DNA of 64,000 nt from Sphingomonas cannabina (GTDB lineage Bacteria > Pseudomonadota > Alphaproteobacteria > Sphingomonadales > Sphingomonadaceae). The notes under the pieces were generated by a model. That model made no database searches. It had not been told where the DNA came from and saw only the letters and a program-made list of their open reading frames with translations. The position numbers were made by a program, and so were the translations under genes. The stretch is from the NCBI RefSeq assembly GCF_021391395.1, contig NZ_CP090059.1, positions 1,907,001 to 1,971,000 of the forward strand. The letters are read 5' to 3'. This document shows positions 9,062 through 17,100 of this stretch, one piece after another. How positions within the stretch are numbered: position 1 is the stretch's first letter; every line of letters begins with the position of its first letter.

Positions 9062-9805
9062 CTAAGCGCTCGAACCGATCTCCGGCAGGCCCTTGAACGC
9101 CTTGCGGAGTGCCTCGCCCCAATGCTGTGAGATGGCCAGGAAGCGCGGATCGTCGGCCTCGATCCGCTCCCGCGTGTCGAACGCCAGGCTGTCCCGGCGC
9201 ATCACGGCCAGGTCGAGCGGCATCCCGACCGACAGGTTCGAGCGCAATGTCGAATCCATCGATACGCAGGCCGCCTTCACCACCTCGTCGAGCGGCATCT
9301 CGATCGAGAGAACGCGATCGAGGATCGGCTTGCCGTACTTGTGCTCGCCGATCTGGAAATAGGGGGTATCCTCGGTCGCCTCGACGAAATTGCCCGCCGA
9401 ATAGACCATGAACAGGCGGTGCTGCCCGCCCTTGCACTGGCCGGCGACGAGGATCGTCGCGTCGGCGCCCGAGCCCTCCGCCTGGATCGAGCTGCGATAG
9501 CGGTCCTGCAGTCCCTGCATCGCCTCGCCGACCAGTTCCGCGACGCGGTACATGCTGTCGGCATTGAGGATCGTCTCGACCGAGGCGTCCTCGCCCGATT
9601 TCTCGATCGCCGTGTTGATCCGGTTGATGACGCCCTGGGTGATCGACAGATTGCCGGAGGTCATCATGCCGATCGCGCGCTCGTCCGCGGCCTCCCAGAT
9701 GAACATCTTGGAGAATCGCGAGATGTTGTCGACGCCGGCATTGGTCCGCGTGTCCGACAGCAGCACGAGCCCCTCGGCGACCCGCACCGCGACGCAATAG
9801 GTCAT
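9062..9805 (-). CDS. Anbu proteasome-like peptidase
   Basis: The 247-residue protein starts MTYCVAVRVAEGLVLLSDTR, the N-terminal-nucleophile pattern of proteasome beta subunits: Thr2 becomes the N-terminus after Met removal, and SDTRTNAG carries the conserved Asp. Anbu is an HslV-related peptidase found almost always with the three genes seen directly upstream here. Its physiological substrate is not established. The frame extends upstream but lacks homology, and ATG 9805 puts threonine at position 2. It is the last gene of a four-gene minus-strand operon, with a 19-bp gap to the transglutaminase gene. Confidence 0.88.
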   Translation of the reverse strand: MTYCVAVRVAEGLVLLSDTRTNAGVDNISRFSKMFIWEAADERAIGMMTSGNLSITQGVINRINTAIEKSGEDASVETILNADSMYRVAELVGEAMQGLQDRYRSSIQAEGSGADATILVAGQCKGGQHRLFMVYSAGNFVEATEDTPYFQIGEHKYGKPILDRVLSIEMPLDEVVKAACVSMDSTLRSNLSVGMPLDLAVMRRDSLAFDTRERIEADDPRFLAISQHWGEALRKAFKGLPEIGSSA

Positions 9806-9824
9806 GTGATGTGGGGCCCCCGGC

Positions 9825-10667
9825 TCATTGCTGCTGTTGCTGCTGGATCGCTGCGATGTCGCCCTCGCCGCGAGCGATGCGGACATCGGCGGAGACGGTG
9901 CCCGGCCCGCCGCCGGTCACGATCCCGCGTACGGGCGCGGCATCGCGGGCGTCAAGCCCCGTGCACAGCCGGACGTACCGCTCGGTCGGGCAGATACCGT
10001 TCGTCACGTCGAAGCCGATCCAGCCGAGATTCTCGACGAACGCTTCGGTCCAGGCGTGCGTCTCGAACTGCTGGTCCGTTTCGTCGCCGGCCAGCAGATA
10101 GCCCGCGACATATCGTGCCGGCACTCCCCGGGCCCGCGCCGCGGCGATGAAGATATGCGCGTGATCCTGGCACACGCCGCCGCCACCGGCGAGCGCGGCG
10201 GCGGCCGATGTCCCGCTGTCGGTGATGCCGCCGCGATAGGGCAGTGCGTCCCTTACGCGGGCGCTCAGCGCGTGGAGGCCGGCGAGCACGTCCGCCCCTT
10301 GGCTCAAGCCGTCGCCGAGCGCGGTGATCGCCCCATCCGCCGCCGTCAACGGCGTGTCGCGGAGGAAGATCGCCGGCGGGCACGCATGGCGCAGCCCCTG
10401 GACGATGCCGGCCTTGTCCTCGGTCTCGATGCAGCCATGGGCGACGATCTCCAGCTGGTCGCGGTGTCCCGGGCTCAGCCACTGCGCGAAACGCTCGCCA
10501 TAGCCGCCGACGATCGAGGGCGCGATCTCCTCGCCGTCGACCTCGACATGCCAGTCCGTAACCCGCTGGCCCTCGAAGCTCTGCGGAAATAGTCTGAGCC
10601 GCAGCGCCAGGCCGGCCGCGCCTTCGAGATAGCGCATATGGGTCAGGTGGCGGACGACGAGCAGCAT
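9825..10667 (-). CDS. Transglutaminase-like protease-fold protein of the Anbu locus
   Basis: The 280-residue protein begins MLLVVRHLTHMRYLEGAAGL, the N-terminal domain typical of COG1305 bacterial transglutaminase-like proteins. The catalytic triad is visible as GVCQDHAHIFIAAARARGVPA (Cys), ETHAWTEAFVENLGWIGFD (His) and DVTNG (Asp). The C-terminus ends in a glutamine run. Start ATG 10667 lies one base past the stop of the upstream alpha-E gene (10669), so the two are translationally linked. Its role in the Anbu system is presumed to be peptide ligation or cleavage. Confidence 0.88.
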   Translation of the reverse strand: MLLVVRHLTHMRYLEGAAGLALRLRLFPQSFEGQRVTDWHVEVDGEEIAPSIVGGYGERFAQWLSPGHRDQLEIVAHGCIETEDKAGIVQGLRHACPPAIFLRDTPLTAADGAITALGDGLSQGADVLAGLHALSARVRDALPYRGGITDSGTSAAAALAGGGGVCQDHAHIFIAAARARGVPARYVAGYLLAGDETDQQFETHAWTEAFVENLGWIGFDVTNGICPTERYVRLCTGLDARDAAPVRGIVTGGGPGTVSADVRIARGEGDIAAIQQQQQQ

Positions 10668-10668
10668 G

Positions 10669-11604
10669 TCAGGCGAAGTGATAGGCCTGCGCGATCTCGC
10701 GCGACAGCCGGTTGGTGACGGCGAGGGCGGTCTGGACGAATTCGTGCAGGCCGCCCTCGAAAATCTCACCGCTCTCGCGGCCGTGCAGTTCGGACAGCAT
10801 GGTCGCCGCGGTGTCATGCGCGGCGCTGCGCCGGCCATGTGCGCGCGCGAGCCGTTCGAGATGCCATCCGATCTGGCCGAAGCAGAACGACACCGACCGC
10901 GGGAATTGCGGATTGAGGAACAACAGGTCCGCGATCCGCCAGGGGGTATAGTCGCCGCCGCCATAGACGTGATGATAGGCGCGCGCCGCCGACAAGGCGT
11001 GCAGGACCGACGTCCACTGATAATGATCGCGCACGCCGCCGACGACTGCGGTCTCGGGCAGCAGCACATAATATTTCACGTCGAGCAGCCGGAGCGTCAT
11101 CTCCGCGCGCTCGAGCGCGCCGCCGATGCGCAGGAAATCATGGCCTTCGTTGCGCAGCTGCCCCGTCTCGACCGCGCCGCGGAACGTGGACGCCCGGGTC
11201 TTCACCCAATCGATCAGCTCGGCGAGATCGCGACGGGCCCGCGCGAGATCGTAGTGCTCCAGCCGCCGCCAGTCCTCGTTGAGTGCCTCCCACATATCCT
11301 GCGTGAGCGCGGTGCGCACGGCGCGGCCGTTGTTGCGGGCGCGCTGCAGGCAGGCGCGGATCGATGACGGGTTGCCTTCATCGAGCAGCAGCAGATGGAC
11401 GATGTCGGCCTCCGCTACTGGGCGGTCGCCCTCGATCAGGCCGTCGCATCCGGTCACGCGCAGCACCGATCGCCATTCCTCGCGGTGGATCGGTCCGGGC
11501 AGGATCGCCATGCGCTGCCCCATCTGGATCAGCCGCGCCGTGCTTTCCGCCCGCTCGATGTAGCGGGCCATCCAGAAGATGTTCTCGGCGGTGCGGCTCA
11601 GCAT
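10669..11604 (-). CDS. Alpha-E domain protein of the Anbu locus
   Basis: The 311-residue, mainly alpha-helical protein opens MLSRTAENIFWMARYIERAE, the diagnostic start of the alpha-E family (COG2307). These proteins always accompany circularly permuted ATP-grasp enzymes and transglutaminases. The precise biochemical role is unknown; a scaffold or partner in peptide-like bond formation has been proposed for the family. It sits one base after the ATP-grasp stop and one base before the transglutaminase start, which suggests strict co-expression. Confidence 0.88.
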   Translation of the reverse strand: MLSRTAENIFWMARYIERAESTARLIQMGQRMAILPGPIHREEWRSVLRVTGCDGLIEGDRPVAEADIVHLLLLDEGNPSSIRACLQRARNNGRAVRTALTQDMWEALNEDWRRLEHYDLARARRDLAELIDWVKTRASTFRGAVETGQLRNEGHDFLRIGGALERAEMTLRLLDVKYYVLLPETAVVGGVRDHYQWTSVLHALSAARAYHHVYGGGDYTPWRIADLLFLNPQFPRSVSFCFGQIGWHLERLARAHGRRSAAHDTAATMLSELHGRESGEIFEGGLHEFVQTALAVTNRLSREIAQAYHFA

Positions 11605-11605
11605 G

Positions 11606-13015
11606 TCAGTCGTCCAGCACCCAGGTGTCCTTGACGCCGCCGCCCTGCGATGAATTGACGACGAGCGACCCCTCGGTCAGCGCCACGCGCGTCAGCCCGC
11701 CCGGGGCGAGGCGCATCCGCTTGCCGACCAGGCAATAGGGCCGGAAGTCGACATGACGTCCGACGATCTCCCTCGTGCCCAGCACCGGGGCGGTCGAAAG
11801 GTCCAGCGTCGGCTGGGCGATGAAGTCGGCGGGGGCGGCCCGGATCCGCTCGGCATAGGCGGCGATCTCCGCCCGGGTCGCCTTCGGGCCGATCAACATG
11901 CCGTAGCCGCCCGAGCCGTGCACCTCCTTGGCGACAAGTTCGTGGAGATGCTCGACCACATAGGCGCATTCGTCGGGCAGCGCGCACCGCCAGGTCGGCA
12001 CGTTCTGCAGGATCGGCGCTTCGGAAAGGTAGAAGCGGATCATGTCCGGCACGAACAGATAGATCGCCTTGTCGTCGGCAATGCCTGCGCCGGGTGCCGA
12101 GCACAGGGTGACGCCGCCCGCGCGATAGGCGCCGAACAGGCCGGCCACGCCGAGCATGGAATCGGGCCGGAAGGTGAGGGGATCGATGAAGTCGTCGTCG
12201 ATCCGCCGATAGATCACGTCGACGCGCTTCGGACCGTGGGTGGTCTTCATCCACACCTTGTCGTCGTCGACATAGAGGTCCATTGGCTCGACCAGCTCGA
12301 CGCCCATCAGGTCGGCGAGGAAGCTGTGCTCGTAATAGGCCGAGTTGAACGAGCCCGGCGTCAGCACGACCACCGTCGGATCGCTGCCGGCGCCTGCCGG
12401 GGCCACTTCCTTGAGCGTCGCGAGCAGGTCGTTGGGGTAGGAGTCGACCGGGGCTACACGGGTCGACGCGAACAGCTCGGGGAACATGCGCTGCATGATC
12501 TCGCGATTCTCGAGCATGTAGCTGACGCCGGAGGGCGTGCGGCAATTGTCCTCCAGCACCTGGAAGCCGTCCTCGTCGGTGCGGATGATGTCGATGCCGA
12601 CGATATGGCTGTAGACGCGTCCCGGCGGGTCGAAGCCGATCATTTCCGGCTCGAACGCGCGATTCCGATACACGAGCTCGCCCGGCACGACTCCCGCGCG
12701 GATGATCTCGCCGCGGTGATAGACGTCGTACAGGAACGCGTTGAGCGCCCGCGCCCGCTGCCGGATACCGCGGTCGAGCACGCGCCATTCCGCAGCCGAG
12801 AAAATCCGCGGCAGCAGGTCGAACGGAATCAGCCGCTCCGGGTCGCCGCCTTCTCCATAAACCGCGAAGGTGATGCCGATGCGCCGGAAGATCGTCTCGG
12901 CCTCTTTAAGGCGCAATTGGAGCCCGTCGATGCCGACCTCGTCGACCCAGCGCTGGACCTGAGCGTAGCAGGACCGCACCGCACCCGACCGATCGGTCAT
13001 CTCGAAAAAGCCCAT
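11606..13015 (-). CDS. Circularly permuted ATP-grasp protein of the Anbu locus
   Basis: The 469-residue protein matches COG2308: IPFDLLPRIFSAAEWRVLDR, GIRQRARALNAFLYDVYH, VLEDNCRTPSGVSYMLENR, then TPGSFNSAYYEHSFLADLMG and the ATP-grasp core with ESP-like residues near the C-terminus (FRPYCLVGKRMRLAPGGLTR). ATG 13015 is preceded by GGAGGG and is preferred over the upstream frame extension. It is the first gene of the operon that continues to alpha-E, transglutaminase and Anbu. Family knowledge suggests ATP-dependent carboxylate-amine ligation of a peptide-like product. Confidence 0.88.
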   Translation of the reverse strand: MGFFEMTDRSGAVRSCYAQVQRWVDEVGIDGLQLRLKEAETIFRRIGITFAVYGEGGDPERLIPFDLLPRIFSAAEWRVLDRGIRQRARALNAFLYDVYHRGEIIRAGVVPGELVYRNRAFEPEMIGFDPPGRVYSHIVGIDIIRTDEDGFQVLEDNCRTPSGVSYMLENREIMQRMFPELFASTRVAPVDSYPNDLLATLKEVAPAGAGSDPTVVVLTPGSFNSAYYEHSFLADLMGVELVEPMDLYVDDDKVWMKTTHGPKRVDVIYRRIDDDFIDPLTFRPDSMLGVAGLFGAYRAGGVTLCSAPGAGIADDKAIYLFVPDMIRFYLSEAPILQNVPTWRCALPDECAYVVEHLHELVAKEVHGSGGYGMLIGPKATRAEIAAYAERIRAAPADFIAQPTLDLSTAPVLGTREIVGRHVDFRPYCLVGKRMRLAPGGLTRVALTEGSLVVNSSQGGGVKDTWVLDD

Positions 13016-13206
13016 CCGCCCTCCGTCGCCGCACCGCAATGATGCGCTGCACAACGGAATACGCAAGAGCTAATTGGTGCCCTTCTCTCAACCTTCGAGA
13101 TCGGACGCTCAGGCCTCCGCTGATGGATCCGAAAGTTTGGTCACAGGCGACTTCGTGCCCTCACAGCGATCCGGCGCCCGGTTCGCCTGCCGGAAGTTCA
13201 GTCGGT

Positions 13207-13400
13207 CGCGGTGATCGGGCAGCGCAATCGGGCGATCTGCGCTATGTGACCTCGGACGCATCGGGCAATCTTGCGCTCTCCGATTTCGGGCCGCGCGCGC
13301 TGGCCCAGCTCGACCGGCAGATGAGCGTCGACCGGCGCGAGATGCGCCAGGGCATCGCCACCGCGATCGGCACCGCGCCGATCCCCTCCCAGCTCGGAGC
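13207..13400 (+). pseudogene. Possible surface-protein remnant
   Basis: Between the Anbu operon and the haemoglobin gene a plus-strand frame reads SGDLRYVTSDASGNLALSDF and LDRQMSVDRREMRQGIATAI, reminiscent of the stalk-to-anchor part of YadA-like or other surface proteins. It then runs into unrelated sequence and has no signal peptide or barrel. I regard it as a relic and cannot exclude chance similarity. Confidence 0.25.
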
Positions 13401-13478
13401 GATACCATACGAAGATATCCAATGGTGCTCCCGATGGCACCACGTTCAATGAAGAAAATCTCTATTTGTTTATCAATG

Positions 13479-14003
13479 TCATACGGTGCCTCCTGTAGGG
13501 AGCACTACCTTGAAATGCCGCGGTTTCTCGGCGGCCGATTGGGACATCGCAATGATCGGCGGCGAGTTTCCATCGATTACTGGCGGACATGAAGCAGCCC
13601 GGTCCCTTCGCCCCGCGCAAAAAGCGATGCCTAGCGATAGGCTCTCGGCGATGCGCGCGGCCTTTTCCTGCATGGCCGCGGCCGCGCACGGCGGCATCAT
13701 CTGCTCGGTCGTTTCACGCCAGAGCGTGAGCCAGCGGTCGAACGAGGCGGCCGAGATCCTCTCGCCGTGCCTGGCGTGAACCGGCAGCGGGCGGCCCTTG
13801 TAGCGGCCGCTCGACAGCATCACTGACGACCAGAATGCCTGGAGCTTTTCGAGGTGCTCCGGCCAATCCTCGATCGCGTCGTTGAACACCGGACCGATCA
13901 GCGGGTCCTGGCGCACGCGATCGTAGAAACGCTCGACCAGCGCCTTCAACCGCTCTTCGGTGATGTCGTCGGTTTCCAGGGAAAATTCTTCGCTCACAGA
14001 CAC
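13479..14003 (-). CDS. Group III truncated haemoglobin-like protein
   Basis: The protein (about 174 residues from GTG 14003) reads EERLKALVERFYDRVRQDPL, IGPVFNDAIEDWPEHLEKLQ, AFWSSVMLSSGRYKGRPLPV, HARHGERISAASFDRWLTLW. This matches group III truncated globins, with the proximal His in the PVHARH segment. These globins bind oxygen or nitric oxide and are often linked to stress. Its start is not fixed: GTG codons at 14003 and 13997 are both possible and neither has a strong ribosome site. The last residues overlap a short repeat also seen near 61300. Confidence 0.8.
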   Translation of the reverse strand: MSVSEEFSLETDDITEERLKALVERFYDRVRQDPLIGPVFNDAIEDWPEHLEKLQAFWSSVMLSSGRYKGRPLPVHARHGERISAASFDRWLTLWRETTEQMMPPCAAAAMQEKAARIAESLSLGIAFCAGRRDRAASCPPVIDGNSPPIIAMSQSAAEKPRHFKVVLPTGGTV

Positions 14004-14067
14004 ATGGTAGGGTGGGGCGCGAAGAATTTCCACCGCTGGAGCGGTTTTGGCTGCGATGGCGCGTTCG

Positions 14068-14096
14068 GGAGCGGCGCGTCCTCGCCGCGCCGCTCC
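14068..14096 (-). terminator. GC-rich hairpin after the autotransporter gene
   Basis: Perfect 11-bp inverted repeat GGAGCGGCGCG / CGCGCCGCTCC with a 7-base loop, 14 bases after the autotransporter stop codon. No T-run follows on the minus strand, so termination would be hairpin-dependent but not classical. Confidence 0.5.
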
Positions 14097-14110
14097 AATC
14101 GGCAAGCTGG

Positions 14111-17100
14111 CTACCAGCGGAAGCTGACGCCGCCCCGCACGCCTGCCTGCCAATAGTCGCTTCCGAGCCGTCCCTGACCTTCGGCGAAGAGCATCGAGCC
14201 GTTGCCGAGGCGCAGGCTGACGCCAGCGGAGCCCTCCGCCACCGTGCGCGGGCTGTTGGCTTCGAGGCTGTCGAACCCGGCGAGCACGCCGCGGTCGCGC
14301 TTGAGGTCGTAGGACACGCCCAGGGTCACGGCGGGCGTCAGCACCATGTTCCCCATCGGCATGTCGCTCGATGCGCGCACCGCGAGCCGACCGCGGTAAC
14401 GGTCGTTCCGGTTGGCCTGCGCCTGCAGGCCGTCCGCGCCCAGGAAGCCATCAACGTCGCTGGAGAGATAGGTGAAGCGCGCCTTGGGCTCGATCCGCCA
14501 GCCGCCCGCCTGCAGGATATAGCCGACCTCCAGCGACCCGGCGAGGCTGTTCCCGTCATATTTGGCGATGCGCGCCGCCGGGATTTTGAGATCGAAATCG
14601 AATATGCCCATCTGGGTCACGAAGTCGACGTACCAGCCGCCCGATTGGTCGGCCTTCTCGAACCAGGTCGCGTAGAGGCCGAAGGCGTAGCCATCGACAT
14701 CAAGATCGGCACGGGCGCTACGCAGGCGCGGATGCCAGTCGCCGCGGGCCAATCCGGCCGTGCCGCCGATCATCAGCATGTCGCCATTGGACGAGGGCTC
14801 AGCGACGCCGAAGCCGATCTGGGCGATGCCGGTGCGCTGGCGATAGCCGACGCGATAATCCTTTCCGTCGAGTTGGCTGCGGCTTCCCTCGATCCGCATC
14901 CAGCCGCTGAGGCCGTGGCTGGAGATCAGCGCCTGGCCTTCGCGCTCGCGGATGTGGGGGAGCAGCATGTCGGTGATCCCGAGCACTGCCTCCGGCGCGA
15001 CGGTGGCGCCGGCCGCGGAAGGCGTGAACGCGGCGAGGGGGGCTCCGTCCTCCTCGTCGAAGCGCGGCGCCAGCCGGACCTCGCCGCCGTTTTGGGCCAG
15101 CTCGTACCGCCACGGGCCGATCGCGGCATAACCGAACGGCTCGTTGAGGGTGAAGGTGGCGTTGGAGCCGCCCGTCGCCGTGATGATCGTCGCGCCGGAG
15201 CCTTCCTGCGGCGGCGAGGTGATCGGTCCGCCAATATTGTTGATCGCGGTATCGACCGTGCCGCCGAGCGTGCCTTCGACTGTCACCGTGTCGGCGGTGC
15301 CGCCGGTGGCGCTGATGTCGGTATCGACGAGGACCGTGCCGTTGCCGGTCACGTTCCCGACGATGGTCAGGCTGTCGCCCGCACCGCCGCCGGTCAAGTC
15401 GATGGTGCCGTTGTTGACCAGGCCCTGGCCGGTATCGATCACCGCGGCGCCGCCACCTCCGGCGATGACGCCCTGATTGGTGAGCGTGCCGTCGACGGTG
15501 ACCACCGCGTCGCTGTCGGTCACGTCGATCGTGTCGTTGTTGGTGAGGTTGCCGCCGACGTCGAGCGTGTTGCCGGGGCCGTTGAGATCGATGGTGCCGT
15601 CGTTGACGACGTTGCCGTCGACGGTGATGGCGGTCCCGCCGTCCGAGACGATTAGGTCGCCGCCGTTGGTGAGGTTGCCGCCGACGTCGACGGTGCCGCC
15701 TCCGCCGATATCGGTGGTGCCGCGATTGTCGAGATTGCCGCCGATGTCGATGGCGACAGGCGCCTCGGTCTTGATCTCGTCGGTGTTCACGACATCGTTG
15801 GTGACGTCGATCGTGCCGCCGCCAGCGAGATCAACGGTGCCGCTGTTGTCGAGCGAGCCCGCCGCGATGTCGACCGGCGTCTCCGAGGTGATCGTACCGC
15901 TGTTCTCGATTGCGCCGTCGACGGCGAGGCTGCCGCCGCTCGGGTCGATCGTGCCGCTGTTGTTGAGGTCGCCGCCGATGTCGATCACGGTCGGGGCATC
16001 GGCGGTGATGTCCGCGGTGTTCACGACGTCGTCCGTGACGGTGATCGTGCCGCCGCTCGGCAGGTCGATGGTGCCGCTGTTGTCCAGGCTGCCGGTGGCG
16101 ATATCGACCGGGGTTTCCGAGGTGATCGTGCCGCTGTTCTGGGTCTCGCCATCGACGGTGAGGCTGCCGCCGCCCGGATCGATCGTGCCGCTGTTGTCGA
16201 GATTGCCGTCCACGACCACGTCGACCGGCGCCTCGCTCACGACCTCGCCGGCGTTGTCGAGGTCGCCGCCGACGTGCACTTCGCCGCCGGCGTCCGTGCC
16301 GCCCGTCACGCTCGACGTCTCGTCGATCGAGACGTTGCCGTCGCCGAAATCGGCACCGCCAGGCGTGATGGCGATGTGGGTGTTCTGGGTGAGGTTGGTC
16401 TGCTCCCAGTTGGTGAGGGTCGGCAGGCTCGCCGAGACGCCCTGGAAGGTCAGCACGTCGACCCAGCCGTCGGCAGCGCTCGCATCGTCGCCGCCGTCGA
16501 GCAGAGTCAGCTGCGAGAGGTCCGCCCCGCCGGTGACCAGTGCGGTGTCACTGCCGATGCCGCCATTGAAGCTGCCGAGCGTCCCGCCGGTCCAGCTGAA
16601 GGCATCGTCGCCGTCACCCGCGTTGATCATGCCCACGCTGCCCGCGCCTGACAGCGCGATGCTGTCGTTGCCGGCGCCGGCGTTGATGCCGGCCGTCGAG
16701 CCGCCCGAGACGGTGTAGGTGTCGACACCGTCGCCGGTGGTGATGGTGCCGACGACCGTACCGCCCGTCATGTTGATCACATTGGCGCCGCGCCCGAAGT
16801 TGACGTTGCCGCCGATCGTGCCGCCGGAAAGATTCAGCGTGTCGTTCTGGAAACTGGCCAGCAGGTCGCCGTCGATCTGCCCGCCCGACATGGTGACGAC
16901 GTTGTTGGCGATGTTCATGTCGACGAAGCCGATCCGCCCGCCGGTGATCGTCACGAAATCGCCATCCTCCAGGCCGTTGACGATCCGCCCGCCCGAGATG
17001 GTGGCGGTGTCGAGCCCGCCGCCCTGGAAGACCTCGTTGATCTCGCCGCCCGACACGGTCAGCACATCCTCGCCGTCGCCCTGGATCACCGATCCCTGGA

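Noticed and set aside
14012..15655. Long plus-strand frame (547 residues) covering the autotransporter 3' part
   Set aside because: Codon-mirrored shadow of the barrel-coding strand; low-complexity Ala/Arg/Gly-rich translation.
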